From: Flectobacillus major DSM 103
Lineage (GTDB): Bacteria > Bacteroidota > Bacteroidia > Cytophagales > Spirosomataceae
Direction: 5' to 3'
DNA: 64,000 nucleotides
NCBI RefSeq assembly: GCF_000427405.1
Contig: NZ_KE386491.1
Coordinates: forward strand, 4,659,333-4,723,332
Positions within the stretch are counted from its first letter, which is position 1. Every line of letters begins with the position of its first letter. Below, one piece after another: positions 1-12,999 of this stretch. The position numbers and the translations under genes were made by a program. The notes under the pieces were generated by a model. That model made no database searches, was not told where the DNA came from, and saw only the letters and a program-made list of their open reading frames with translations.

Positions 1-2
1 AC

Positions 3-1557
<1,555 letters not shown>

Positions 1558-1687
1558 AGGAGGGGGTTTAACAAGGGCTTTGACTCAAAAAATAGTGTGT
1601 AAAGGTAAAATAATTAAATCCTCATTTACTATTCTCTTAACTAGGTTCATGATAGTGAAAATATATGTCTTAAATACCTCAAACAGA

Positions 1688-2845
1688 TTAAATTTTAGGA
1701 TTTACCCAATCATCCACTTTATCATACATTAATTGATAAAGACTTCTTTGTGTAATTATAAATCGTGCTCTAAGGTTCATTCCTTTTTTGAATTGACCAA
1801 TATATCCATTTTTTAATTTAAGGAACGTATTATCTAATGAACATTGAACTTTGAAAACGGGCTGTTGGCTCTGGATAACAAAATCGTTGGCGATACTTAT
1901 AATCTTTCCACCTGCCAAACCCCATTGATTGTAATTAAAGCTATTTATTTGAAAATTAGCTTGCATCCCTTTTCTCAGGAAACCAATATCCTGTGGATTC
2001 ACATAGCACTCAACTAGTAAATTTGAATCAGGGGAAATAATACCTAAATTTTCTCCTGCCTGTACACTACTCCCTATATACTTACCTGTCAACTGTTGGA
2101 TAGTACCAGTAGCAGATGCTTTAATTACATACTGTTCCTTTTCTTCTAATAATTGTTTTTGGATTGCTTGCAATTCTGTAAGCTCAATCTGATAGTGGCT
2201 CAAATCAGATTGCCAAAGCGTAATTTGCTTTTCAGTACTTGAACGGAACTCCGCAAGTAGTTGATTATAAGCATATTCTTTTTCGTCAAATTCACGCATC
2301 GCAATCACTTTTTCTCTATATAGAGTTCGGTCAGTATCTAACTCCTTCTTGACTTTGCGTTGGTGTTGGATATTTTCTTGAAGTGTGTATTTAAACTGAT
2401 TATACTGTTGAGTGTATAATGGAGACGTTAAACCTTTTATCTTTAGAATCGAAGATGAATCAATTTTTACTAATAAGAATAGGTCTTGGATTAGTTGTGT
2501 TTTTTCATGTTGTTGGTGAGTGTTCAATCGAATTTTTGTATCCAAAACATCTGTTTTAAGAACAAAAAGGGGCTGTCCCTGAACGATTAGTGTATTTTCT
2601 TTTGCCCTTACATCAGCAATTAAACCCGAAACTAAGGAATGTATTTCGGTCTTATCGGCTACTGTTCTGATAATCCCATTACTTTGGACTGATACATCAA
2701 CGAAAATGAATGGAGTAGCAGCAAAAGCTCCAATAATGGCTAACAAAACAAGCATAAAAATAGACTGACTTCTTATCGAAACACTTGGCAAATAAGATTC
2801 GATAGTATTTTCAATAATTTCAGGTGGGAAAAGCTGAGATTGCAT
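1688..2845 (-). CDS. HlyD-family membrane fusion protein (peptide export)
   Basis: This 385-aa adaptor has one N-terminal membrane anchor (residues ~28-50, rich in L, A and I), a first lipoyl/beta-barrel half (VQSNGIIRT), a long alpha-helical hairpin of ~110 residues (~120-235), and a C-terminal barrel half with the conserved GTIQQLTGKYIGSSVQAGE region. It is the last gene of a minus-strand unit and starts 11 bases after the C39-type ABC exporter. The pair would form a type I secretion channel with an outer-membrane protein not seen here. The likely cargo is the two double-glycine peptides encoded upstream. Confidence 0.88.
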   Translation of the reverse strand: MQSQLFPPEIIENTIESYLPSVSIRSQSIFMLVLLAIIGAFAATPFIFVDVSVQSNGIIRTVADKTEIHSLVSGLIADVRAKENTLIVQGQPLFVLKTDVLDTKIRLNTHQQHEKTQLIQDLFLLVKIDSSSILKIKGLTSPLYTQQYNQFKYTLQENIQHQRKVKKELDTDRTLYREKVIAMREFDEKEYAYNQLLAEFRSSTEKQITLWQSDLSHYQIELTELQAIQKQLLEEKEQYVIKASATGTIQQLTGKYIGSSVQAGENLGIISPDSNLLVECYVNPQDIGFLRKGMQANFQINSFNYNQWGLAGGKIISIANDFVIQSQQPVFKVQCSLDNTFLKLKNGYIGQFKKGMNLRARFIITQRSLYQLMYDKVDDWVNPKI

Positions 2846-2856
2846 AGGACTAATAT

Positions 2857-5012
2857 TTAAACTAATTCAAATTGTTGTTTCCATAGACGACTATATGCAG
2901 AATTGTTCTGTAAAATTTCTTCATGTGAACCTTCTTCTACAAGTTTCCCATTTTCAAGAACAATAATTTTATCTGCATTTTTGATAGTACTGAGACGATG
3001 AGCAATAATTATTATAGTCTTTTGTTGGTTTCGTAGTCGTTGAATGACTCTTTGGACGTATTGTTCCGAAATACTATCTAAAGCAGATGTGGCTTCATCT
3101 AACATCAAAATCTCAGGGTCTCGGTATAAAGCTCTGGCGATAGCAATTCGTTGGCGTTGACCACCTGAAAGGCTCGTTCCGTTCTCTCCAATATAAGTCC
3201 CAAAACCTTGTGGGAGTTTTTGGACAAACTCCGTAATGCCCAATTCTTCGCAAATTTGTAGGATTTTAGGCATATTAGGAGCATAATCTCCAAGGGCTAT
3301 GTTATCAATAAAATTTCCAGAAAATAGGTCGGTTTGTTGAGGAACAACTGCCACTTTCTGACGGAGACTTTCATTTTTTACATGACGAATATCAAAATTT
3401 CCAATCATCACGCTACCTGACTGTAAAGGGTAAAGATTTTGAAGTAGAGAAATCAAGGTGGACTTACCCGAACCACTTTCACCCACAATGGCGGTGATTC
3501 TCCCTTTGGGAATGGTAATAGTCAAATCATTGAATACTTGTACCCTTGAACCATAACGAAATGATACGTTTTTAAACAAAATATCGCCTATCAAATCGGA
3601 CATTAAACTTACTTTTTCAGAGGTTTCTTCTCGTTCCAAATCCATGATTTCAAATAAACGGTCTGCTGCAATTAATGCCTCTTGAATGGTTCGATTGGCG
3701 GTAATTAATTGTCCTGCTGGCCCCGTAAAATAGCCAATTAGAGCGTAGAAAGATAATAATTCGCCAGCTGTAATTTCATTTTGAATGACAAAATAACCTC
3801 CTGCCCACAATAAAATAATGGTGAATAATCGGGATATAACTTCATTAGCTGTACCCGCATAAATGCTACTCATGCTTACTTCAAGGATGGTACGAAGCAT
3901 GGTAATAAAACGAGTTTCAGTCTTGATATTGGCAAACTGCTCTACTCCAAAACGTTTAATGGTAGCTACAGAGGTAATAGATTCGACCAATTGGGATTCT
4001 AAATCAGCTGATTTTTCCATTAATTTTCGTTGCTGACGACGATTTATTTTATTGACTATCACATAAATACTCACATACAAAGGGATAATAGCCAACATAA
4101 TCAAAGCCAATTTCCAATAATAAGTGAACATCAATCCAAACGAAAATAGTACAATAAAAATATTGACAATCAGACTAAGAGCTACATCGTTAATAAAAAC
4201 TCGAATCTTGACCGCATCATTTATCCGAGAGATAATTTCCCCTACTCGCATAGTATCAAAAAACTGTTGGGGCAATTGTAGAAGATGTTTGTAATACCCC
4301 AAAATAAGCCTTGCATCAATCTGCTGACCTGTTTTTAATGCAAAAACAGATTTGATTGTACCAACTAGTATTTGTAATAAGAGTATCAAAATCATTCCAA
4401 TACTGAGTAAATTCAATAAGTTTTGATTACTCTCTGGAATGACATAATCCGTAATTTTTTGAATATAAATAGAGGTAGAAAGCCCTAAAGTTGTATAAAT
4501 CACAGCTCCAAAAAGGGCTTGAAGCATGACAGTTTTGTGAGGTTGTAGCAAAAACCAAAATCTCCGAAGCGAAGAAATTTTTTCATTGCCCGTTTTGAAT
4601 TGTTCATCGGGCAAAAGCAATACCAAAACGCCCGTCCATTCTTTGGTGAACTCCTCAATGGTCTTTTTGTGCATACGTCCATCGCCTGGATCCATTACGC
4701 TTATGTGAGTAGATGAAACCTCATAAATAATCACAAAATGGTGCAGCGTTTCCTTTATGATTACATGAGCAATAGCAGGTTTGGGAATTTTGCTTAAACT
4801 CTCCAGTGTACCTCTAACACCTTTTGCTTGAAACCCCAATTGCTGAGCTGCCTCAATCATCCCCAAAACATTTGTACCTTTTTTATCGGTACTAGCATAC
4901 TGACGAATACGAGCAATTGGCAGTTGTAGCTTATAAAAAGCTGCTACCGAAGCCAACAGGCAGCACCACAATCGGTAATGTCGTGTTGTTTTATGAGGAT
5001 TTTCTTGTTCAT
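2857..5012 (-). CDS. C39 peptidase-containing ABC exporter for double-glycine peptides (frameshifted near N-terminus)
   Basis: It cleaves GG leaders and exports the mature peptide. Order: C39 peptidase (catalytic Cys in ITDCGAAC, His in LHHFVIIYE, Asp in VMDPGDG), six-helix ABC membrane domain, then an ATPase with Walker A GESGSGKST, signature LSGGQRQR and Walker B MLDEATSALD. From the ATG whose codon ends the feature, the frame runs through the peptidase Cys and then breaks at bases 4955-4956, where one A (T in the coding strand) is missing. The remaining 704 codons are intact. The uninterrupted ORF starts only at a TTG (base 4971) and would lack the catalytic Cys. It is therefore either a sequencing error or an exporter without its peptidase. 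Confidence 0.88.
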
Positions 5013-5087
5013 GGTGTTTTCAGAATAACCAACCGTGTAGGCTGTGGAGGAGTAATAGGATTAAGGTGAACTTTAGGATTTAGACAG

Positions 5088-5333
5088 TTAAACGATTTGT
5101 TTATGTATCATCAATAATTGTTGAACTTTTTGTCCCATTTGTGTTAAACCTTGATTAATAACAGAAGGGAGTGTAGATTTTATCTCTGCAATAGTTATAT
5201 TTTCAGCAAAATTGATGTTTTGGATTCTACATTGACCATTGATAGAAATAGTAATTTTATTATCATTGGAGGTAACCACTTCTTCCATCGAAAGAAGTTG
5301 ATTTTGAAATTGAGCGATTTGTTGTGGGGTCAT
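5088..5333 (-). CDS. YbaB/EbfC-like small protein
   Basis: This is an 81-aa protein. Its layout is a short N-terminal helix (QIAQFQNQLLSME), a beta segment of the form KITISINGQCRIQNINF, and a C-terminal helix rich in Q and K. It resembles the YbaB/EbfC nucleoid-associated fold, where a VTVNG-type strand sits between helices. It lies between the DUF5686 gene and the ABC exporter on the same strand, so it is probably co-transcribed with the peptide export locus. Its role there is unknown; a chaperone-like or peptide-binding role would also fit. The family call is tentative. Confidence 0.55.
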   Translation of the reverse strand: MTPQQIAQFQNQLLSMEEVVTSNDNKITISINGQCRIQNINFAENITIAEIKSTLPSVINQGLTQMGQKVQQLLMIHKQIV

Positions 5334-5376
5334 GTTAGAAAAGTTTAAATTGATTGAAATATTTTAAAAAACTAAC

Positions 5377-7776
5377 TCAAAAAGATGCTCCAAAACTCCA
5401 TCTAAAAGTTAGATTATCATTCATTTTTGAAAACGAATTATTTCCATATCTGATAAATGCACCGATACCAAAATCTAAATAGATTACTTGTAAATATTTG
5501 ATTCTAAGTAGTTTATTTAATGATAGACCTGATTCAAAATAGCCCTTGTCCAAACTTTTAGTGTCCAATCCTTGATGATTTTGTGGATTTCTAAGACTGC
5601 CATAACTTACGCCTTGTGAGATAATTAATTCGGGCTGGAAAGATGCTTTCTTGCTCAGAAATAGCCTTCCTATATTTTGTTGAATTAATAAACTGGCTTG
5701 TTGGTCAGATGTAAATTCATACAAGCCCATCGTTTGAAAAGTATTAGGAATCATTAGATAACCTAATCTATTAGAACTCCCCGCACCATTTATTAGATAT
5801 GAATAGGGCAAATCTCCCCAAATTTTTGAGAATTTCAATTGATAAAAGGTCTTTCCCAAAATTCGATGAACTAACTGTTGTTGAAAACTGAGATTTATTT
5901 TAGTATAATCAAATTGAGAATTTAGAACTCTGTTTAAGCCTTTCTCGAAAGAGCATTGCAAAATTGCTTTGGCAGGTTCAGATTGATAGATTACTTGACT
6001 TAACTGAGCAAATTTCTCACCCCAAGCCCAACGAAACCCTACTTGTAAAGCACTTATTTTGAATGATTCAGTAGAAAATTTACTAGCATTTTCCTTAAAT
6101 TGATAAGGATATGCAGGATTTCGGGTTTCATTAGTAAAACTCATTTGTACTAATCCATTTCTTGAAATGGGCGTTTGAAATGATATTTTAGCTTGCTGAA
6201 CACTGTCCATACGCTCAATCAAAAAATTACGAAAACCAAAATCCAATAGATTATTTTTTCTTCCAAAATCTAACTCATTACCACAAGGTTCAACAACATC
6301 TTGCTTGAAAGAGGCTTGCAAAAATGTATTTGTGTTCTTAACATTTAAACGAGTCGAAAAGCCATATTTAAAGGCTTTATCCTTAAAACCATACCCCAAA
6401 TACCCTTCGGCAGATAATCTTTCAGATAATATTTTTCCAGTATTCAGTCCAAATCCAATCCTTATCCCTTCATAATTATTTTGGTCGAATAAAGTATTTA
6501 GAGGAATTTGAAACTTATGAAAAGGAATATATCCCGAAATAAACGTTTCCATTAAATCAAACATTCTATCCATCTTTTCTAATTTATTAGCTGGCAGGGA
6601 TTCATAAAATTTATAGGTATTTTGCTCTTTTAAATTAAGACTGTCTGACCTGTATTTATTCCAAAAACTTTCATCCGCTTGATAGCTTTTGGAATTAATA
6701 ACCCTACTTAATCCAGAAAAATCTGTTTTTTTAATCGGGTTATTTATTTGTATATCAGACATATAGGTTTTATGAGTATATTTAATCACTCTTCGCACAT
6801 ACATTTGTTTCGCATTTTTCGCAGCTTTATTTGGTACAGATACATTTACAATTAATTCCGTATTTTGTTGTTTAGGAAACCAGTGGTTTTCAACTTTCTC
6901 ATAATGTTGTTGCATTCTGAAAATCATGGTTGAATTTATATTCGCTGTTTCAGCACTAATATTTTCAATGGCATAGCCATCAGTATTGATATGAAGTAAT
7001 CCTTTAAATCCTTCAAAAGTAGTCGAGGTTTTTGGCGAAAATGCAATTACAAAAGTCGTATCGTTGGCATTAACGATTGTGTCTGACAATACAAAATCAT
7101 ATTTCTTCCAACTATTCTGACTAATTGGGTTTAGATAATATTTATTGTCAATCTTTAAATGAATAAGCTCATCATAAAAACTAAATGGCTGAAAATCGGT
7201 AAGTATAGAGGAAAATAAAGGGTTTTTTATTCCAGATGTTTTATGTGAAATGATAGTTTCTTCTTCAAAATTTGGTTGTAGAAATTGATGCTTAGTTCGA
7301 GATTCACTCATTAAAAAATACTGGTCTTTCCGTTTTTGTAGAGAATCAGCAGATACCAATTCCGTAGAAAGTTTAGAATAAGCATAATGGCTAAATGAAT
7401 TTAACTTCTTAGGGTTATTATTGTCTCTATTTGAAACCGCTTTTTTAATAATGCTAAAAGCAGGATTAAAATTATTGACTATAATTTCAGACAAAATATT
7501 CTCTTTGGAAACAAGTTTTATGACAGACGGATAAGGACTTGACAAACGCAGTGTTTGGTAACTGACATGACTAATCAGAATGCCACCTTTAAATTTATTA
7601 TCTAATAAAATTACACCATCAATATTTGAAGAAAGCCCATTTTTAGTACCTAATGCTTGAATATTAACAAAAGGAATGGCTTGTTGAGTATTTTGGTCTA
7701 TGATTTTGATTTTTTGTGCAATTGCCTGATTTAAAAATAGGGTTAGCACAAGAAAAACGGTGTTTTTAAATTTCAT
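5377..7776 (-). CDS. DUF5686 / carboxypeptidase-regulatory-like outer-membrane protein
   Basis: It has a signal peptide (MKFKNTVFLVLTLFLNQAIA), a CarboxypepD_reg-like beta domain (residues ~20-100, IDQNTQQAIPFVNIQALG, SSNIDGVILL), and a long C-terminal region with alternating beta strands ending in Phe, typical of Bacteroidota outer-membrane barrels in the DUF5686 family. I chose the second ATG because it gives a clean signal peptide; an upstream ATG adds eight charged residues. It sits between the GG peptides and the exporter genes on the same strand, so it may serve as an outer-membrane or surface component of this locus. No enzyme motif is visible. Confidence 0.82.
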   Translation of the reverse strand: MKFKNTVFLVLTLFLNQAIAQKIKIIDQNTQQAIPFVNIQALGTKNGLSSNIDGVILLDNKFKGGILISHVSYQTLRLSSPYPSVIKLVSKENILSEIIVNNFNPAFSIIKKAVSNRDNNNPKKLNSFSHYAYSKLSTELVSADSLQKRKDQYFLMSESRTKHQFLQPNFEEETIISHKTSGIKNPLFSSILTDFQPFSFYDELIHLKIDNKYYLNPISQNSWKKYDFVLSDTIVNANDTTFVIAFSPKTSTTFEGFKGLLHINTDGYAIENISAETANINSTMIFRMQQHYEKVENHWFPKQQNTELIVNVSVPNKAAKNAKQMYVRRVIKYTHKTYMSDIQINNPIKKTDFSGLSRVINSKSYQADESFWNKYRSDSLNLKEQNTYKFYESLPANKLEKMDRMFDLMETFISGYIPFHKFQIPLNTLFDQNNYEGIRIGFGLNTGKILSERLSAEGYLGYGFKDKAFKYGFSTRLNVKNTNTFLQASFKQDVVEPCGNELDFGRKNNLLDFGFRNFLIERMDSVQQAKISFQTPISRNGLVQMSFTNETRNPAYPYQFKENASKFSTESFKISALQVGFRWAWGEKFAQLSQVIYQSEPAKAILQCSFEKGLNRVLNSQFDYTKINLSFQQQLVHRILGKTFYQLKFSKIWGDLPYSYLINGAGSSNRLGYLMIPNTFQTMGLYEFTSDQQASLLIQQNIGRLFLSKKASFQPELIISQGVSYGSLRNPQNHQGLDTKSLDKGYFESGLSLNKLLRIKYLQVIYLDFGIGAFIRYGNNSFSKMNDNLTFRWSFGASF

Positions 7777-7838
7777 TAGTATCTTATTTTTTAAAACCAA
7801 TGACTACTTAAATCAAGCAGCCACTGGTTAAGAAATTA

Positions 7839-7970
7839 TTAATCATTCCAATGGTCAGCGACATAAATGATTGCTCCTATAAGAATCAGCCACCAAAAGC
7901 CGCCAGTTGTCTCCACCATTTCAGTATGAGAAAGTTCTGTTGTTTCGTATTGTTCAAAATTTAATTTCAT
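7839..7970 (-). CDS. double-glycine leader peptide 1 (bacteriocin-like)
   Basis: This is a 43-aa ORF. Its leader LSHTEMVETTGG matches the classical double-glycine pattern (L-S-x-x-E-M/L then GG at residues 23-24). Cleavage after GG would release a 19-residue hydrophobic peptide beginning FWWLILIGAII and ending DHWND. It lies directly upstream of a C39-type ABC exporter unit on the same strand, which supports export and processing. The product could be a bacteriocin or a signal peptide; nothing separates the two from sequence alone. Confidence 0.75.
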   Translation of the reverse strand: MKLNFEQYETTELSHTEMVETTGGFWWLILIGAIIYVADHWND

Positions 7971-7987
7971 ATTTTTTTAGTTTTAAA

Positions 7988-8128
7988 TTACAATAAAATA
8001 CAAAGAATAATTCCCACGACCATTAAAACTTCTCCGAGTTTTCCCCACCAGCTACCGCCATCAATACATAACATTTCATCAAAATTTAGTGTATCTACAC
8101 CATAATTTTCTAATGCCAAATTTTTCAT
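7988..8128 (-). CDS. double-glycine leader peptide 2 (bacteriocin-like)
   Basis: This is a 46-aa ORF immediately upstream of peptide 1. The leader LNFDEMLCIDGG ends in GG at residues 24-25, with the expected hydrophobic and acidic spacing before it. The predicted mature part is 21 residues, starting SWWGKLGEV and followed by a hydrophobic V/I/L stretch. Both mature peptides start with an aromatic W pair, so they may act together as a two-peptide system. It would be processed by the adjacent C39 exporter. Confidence 0.75.
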   Translation of the reverse strand: MKNLALENYGVDTLNFDEMLCIDGGSWWGKLGEVLMVVGIILCILL

Positions 8129-8227
8129 GTTTTTAAATCTTAAAAAATAAAAATGCCTACTCAATCAAAGGTCTTTTCGGCTTCCACCTGTCGTTGCAAC
8201 TAACAGTACGAAGTTCTGACAGTTTGG

Positions 8228-8258
8228 CTTAAAAGTAAATCCTACCAAAGTAGGATTT
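8228..8258 (-). terminator. probable intrinsic terminator after the LuxR-type gene
   Basis: A perfect 9-bp inverted repeat AAATCCTAC / GTAGGATTT with a 4-base loop lies just beyond the stop codon of the minus-strand LuxR-type gene. Read on the minus strand it is followed by ACTTTT. It could equally be an operator in front of the GG peptides. Confidence 0.5.
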
Positions 8259-8269
8259 TAGTAGTAATT

Positions 8270-8515
8270 TTATAGAGCTTTGGTAGTCGATTCCATATTT
8301 ATCTTTAATAAAAACTTCATCATTTTACTTTTTCCTTTGATTCCCGCTTTTTGCATAATATTTTTTCGATGGCATTTTACAGTACTTTCAGCTATGCAAA
8401 GCATAGCACCAATCTCATTATTGGTAATTCCTTCAGAAGCAAGTTTAAGAACTTTTATTTCCTGTCGAGTGAAATGTATATCCGATTCAATGGTGTTTAA
8501 AAGTTTTAGATTCAT
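8270..8515 (-). CDS. LuxR-type HTH transcriptional regulator
   Basis: This 81-aa protein is almost only a GerE/LuxR helix-turn-helix: FTRQEIKVLKLASEGITNNEIG, then the recognition helix IAESTVKCHRKNIMQKAG. No receiver or sensor domain is present. The same architecture is common in Bacteroidota next to small secreted peptides. It is upstream of the two GG peptides on the same strand, with a hairpin between, so it may regulate them. Direct control is inferred from position only. Confidence 0.8.
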   Translation of the reverse strand: MNLKLLNTIESDIHFTRQEIKVLKLASEGITNNEIGAMLCIAESTVKCHRKNIMQKAGIKGKSKMMKFLLKINMESTTKAL

Positions 8516-8893
8516 ATAGTTTACAAATTATGTAGGGTTATAGATAGCTGAGCTTATTGCTAAGCGTTACTGAAAAGGCTGTTGAAAGCTCAACTTTGTG
8601 TACAAACCTATAAAAAGTCACTGAACTGAGAGTTCAGTAGGAAGATTTTATAAAAAAACAATTAGGGGTTGATATATTGAGGGTGAAAAATGGATATAAA
8701 TATGTGATTGGTATATGGAAATTCGACTAAATATTTTAAATAAATACGCTGAAAATTTGTAACAGGCTATCTTGGGAAATATATTTGAAGTACATTTGGG
8801 AGTGGTAAAAGATAGGAATAACTAAATAATATGAATACCTATTGGCTATAGACTGCCTGTAAAAAATAGTACTCTTCACTTAAAAATACACTT
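8516..8893. promoter_or_regulatory. divergent intergenic region with a short palindrome
   Basis: This is the gap between two small, divergently transcribed regulator genes. It holds one perfect 8-bp inverted repeat, ACTGAACT-GAG-AGTTCAGT at 8620-8638, that could be an operator. I see no further gene, RNA or repeat. Confidence 0.35.
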
Positions 8894-9202
8894 ATGATTT
8901 TGAAAATTTGCCAACGTCTTATCTACTTAGATAGGCTTATAAAGTTAAAAGCAACAGGAACACCTAAGGAACTCTCTCAAAAACTGGGCGTTACCGAGCG
9001 TGCATGGTACAAATATCGAGACGAGTTAATCAATGGCTTAAATTTGCCTATTGTTTATTGCTCCTTTTGTAGAAGTTATATTTATACTGAAGAAGGTAGC
9101 TTTGAAATAGGTTTTCGGAAAATAAACGATGATGAAAATGAAGATTTGAATACAGTAGAAATAATAACTGTGGAGGAGGTAGATATCATTAATAGGTTAT
9201 AA
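8894..9202 (+). CDS. small HTH-domain protein
   Basis: This is a 102-aa protein. Residues ~5-50 have the form of a DeoR-like HTH: LIYLDRLIKLKATGTPKELSQ, then a second helix ERAWYKYRDELI. The rest is acidic and has a CSFC pair. Small proteins of this kind often accompany peptide or regulatory loci in Bacteroidota. Its position opposite the LuxR-type gene suggests that it belongs to the GG-peptide locus, but no target can be named. Confidence 0.6.
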   Translation: MILKICQRLIYLDRLIKLKATGTPKELSQKLGVTERAWYKYRDELINGLNLPIVYCSFCRSYIYTEEGSFEIGFRKINDDENEDLNTVEIITVEEVDIINRL

Positions 9203-9297
9203 TAAATTCAGTTCAGACTTTCTTGATGAGTATATTCCTCTTAGTCGCTGAGCTAGTGGTTTTGCAACTAAGAGGATTTTACCTTGTTCTTCTTCCC

Positions 9298-10335
9298 CTA
9301 AAGTAATTCATTGTGAATAAGTGCATCTAAATCTAAGATACGACCTATTTTGGCATTGCATTCTTCTGGTGTGGCCATTTCCCATTCGTTTAGGTTTTGA
9401 ATAGTTTTGTCTGCTATATTGGTGAGAGCCTCGTTGGTCAAAAATGCCTGATGCCCTGTAACAAGTACATTATTAAAGTTCATCAAATCGGTTAAGAGTT
9501 TGTCCTTCCCTTCAGTTGGAAAATGGTTTTTGAAGAAAATACCTCGCTCATTTTCATAAACATCGAGTCCTAAGTAGCCGATTTTCCTGTCTCGTAAGGC
9601 TTCTAATACATCAACCGTATTGAGTAGCCCTCCACGGCTAGTGTTGATAAGCATTACATTTTTTTTCATCAGTTCAAGCTGAGGCTTGCTAATCAAATGC
9701 TTGGTTTCGTCGGTAAGTGGGGCATGTAATGTAATAATATCGGAAGCCGCCAGAAGTTCGTCCAATTCTACAAATTTCATTTGCTCGGTCGATGTACGGT
9801 AGTTTTTCACATAGTTGTCGTACACCAATAATTTACAGCCAAAGCCTTTCAGAATATCAGCTACAACGCCACCAATAGTACCCAAGCCAATAATACCTAC
9901 TGTTTTTTGGTACATATCAAAGCCAATCAAACTACTTAGTTCAAACTGATAAGCGTGCGATTTGGCGTTGGCTATAATTAATTTCCTGTTCAACGCCAGC
10001 ATTAATGCCACCGTATGTTCGGCTACTGAATTGGGCGAATAATGTGGAACATTGGCAATTCTGATACCTAATTCACTGGCTACCTTTAAGTCAATGTGGT
10101 CGATACCTACCGAACGTGTGGCTACGTATTGGACACCCACTTGATGTAATTTGCGAAGTACATCACCAGAAGCATCGTCATTGGTAAATAGTACCACAGC
10201 ATCGTATCCTTTGGCCATACTAGCAGTATCAAGATTGAGCGGTTTGCTGGTTACCGTTAAATCATGTTTTTGTTGATTGGCATCTAACAAATACGATTTT
10301 TCAAATTCTTTGGTACTATAAATTAAAGCTTTCAT
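9298..10335 (-). CDS. ldhA: D-lactate dehydrogenase / 2-hydroxyacid dehydrogenase
   Basis: This 345-aa enzyme belongs to the D-specific 2-hydroxyacid dehydrogenase family and reduces pyruvate to D-lactate with NADH. It shows the Rossmann motif GIIGLGTIGG (residues ~148-157), RSVGIDHID near the cleft, INTSRGGLL with the substrate-binding Arg, and a late GHQAF with the catalytic His. Length and order match fermentative LdhA proteins. It stands alone, transcribed away from the thiamine operon. Other 2-hydroxyacid substrates are possible. Confidence 0.85.
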   Translation of the reverse strand: MKALIYSTKEFEKSYLLDANQQKHDLTVTSKPLNLDTASMAKGYDAVVLFTNDDASGDVLRKLHQVGVQYVATRSVGIDHIDLKVASELGIRIANVPHYSPNSVAEHTVALMLALNRKLIIANAKSHAYQFELSSLIGFDMYQKTVGIIGLGTIGGVVADILKGFGCKLLVYDNYVKNYRTSTEQMKFVELDELLAASDIITLHAPLTDETKHLISKPQLELMKKNVMLINTSRGGLLNTVDVLEALRDRKIGYLGLDVYENERGIFFKNHFPTEGKDKLLTDLMNFNNVLVTGHQAFLTNEALTNIADKTIQNLNEWEMATPEECNAKIGRILDLDALIHNELL

Positions 10336-10503
10336 ACGCAGGGATATTTTGAATGATTACCCAAAGATACAGGTATTCTGGGGGGGTGTTCCATGATAAT
10401 AATCAGCTACCTAGCAAGCAATCGTCAGATACCCCAAAAATATAACACAGGCTTATTCTATAATAAAAAATACCAATTGCTTTTATCTTTCAGAATACTA
10501 CAG

Positions 10504-10511
10504 TAAGTTTG
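10504..10511 (+). promoter_or_regulatory. Bacteroidota-type -7 element for the thi operon
   Basis: TAAGTTTG matches the TAnnTTTG -7 consensus of Bacteroidota sigma-A promoters. Transcription would start a few bases downstream, exactly at the first stem of the TPP riboswitch. I do not see a perfect -33 TTTG at the usual spacing. Confidence 0.5.
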
Positions 10512-10514
10512 TCG

Positions 10515-10602
10515 CAGACTTTAGGGGTGCCTTAATATACGGGCTGAGATTATACCCTTTGAACCTGAACAACGTAATGGTTGCGAAGGAAAAAGCAGAG
10601 CC
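10515..10602 (+). ncRNA. TPP (THI-element) riboswitch
   Basis: The conserved blocks of a thiamine pyrophosphate aptamer appear in order: GGGGTGCC, GGCTGAGAT, ACCCTTTGAACCTGA, then GTAATGGTTGCGAAGGA. It lies 230 bases upstream of thiS on the same strand, where it would switch off the thiamine operon when TPP is plentiful. Downstream is a short A/T-rich hairpin with a T tail that could serve as the expression platform. Confidence 0.93.
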
Positions 10603-10617
10603 GATTACCTTTTTGAG

Positions 10618-10636
10618 AATAACTGGGTTATTTTTC
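10618..10636 (+). terminator. possible riboswitch-controlled terminator
   Basis: AATAAC-TGG-GTTATT is followed by TTT, a weak 6-bp stem with a T tail, 16 bases after the TPP aptamer. It could terminate transcription when TPP is bound. The stem is short and A/T-rich, so this is tentative. Confidence 0.35.
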
Positions 10637-10829
10637 AGAAAAGCTCAACACAAGCTGTTTTTCATCAAGTCATATTGCTGGTAGATTTTATGACCCTTTG
10701 CTGGGGGTATTTACGGTATATGTTATGTATGGCTGTGTCGATGGGCTTACTCTTTTCTATCTTTTTTAGATTCAAGGATTATTTCACTTGCTCCTAGAGG
10801 TCTGTTGTTGTTTTAAACCCTAAACAATT

Positions 10830-11033
10830 ATGACCCTTTTTGTCAATAATCAAGCATTAGATTTTCCAGAAGAAGTTACCGTGGCAATGCTCTTAAACGA
10901 GCAGCAACTCACACATCTCAAAGGTTTGGCCATTGCTGTCAATGATTGGGTTTTGCCCAAAACTGCCTGGGCAAATTATCGTTTTTCGCACAACGACCAT
11001 ATTACCATAATTAGGGCCAGTCAAGGTGGGTAA
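10830..11033 (+). CDS. thiS: sulfur carrier protein ThiS
   Basis: This 67-aa beta-grasp protein ends in GG, the residue pair that is adenylated and then thiocarboxylated. ThiS donates sulfur to ThiG during synthesis of the thiazole half of thiamine. The N-terminal MTLFVNNQ and the C-terminal ITIIRASQGG are typical. It is the first gene after the TPP riboswitch. The adenylating enzyme ThiF is not in this window. Confidence 0.92.
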   Translation: MTLFVNNQALDFPEEVTVAMLLNEQQLTHLKGLAIAVNDWVLPKTAWANYRFSHNDHITIIRASQGG

Positions 11034-11039
11034 TAATAG

Positions 11040-12950
<1,911 letters not shown>

Positions 12951-12999
12951 ACCAACGTATAAACCAATTTTGGCCATAGAGACCTGAACAACTAGTATT

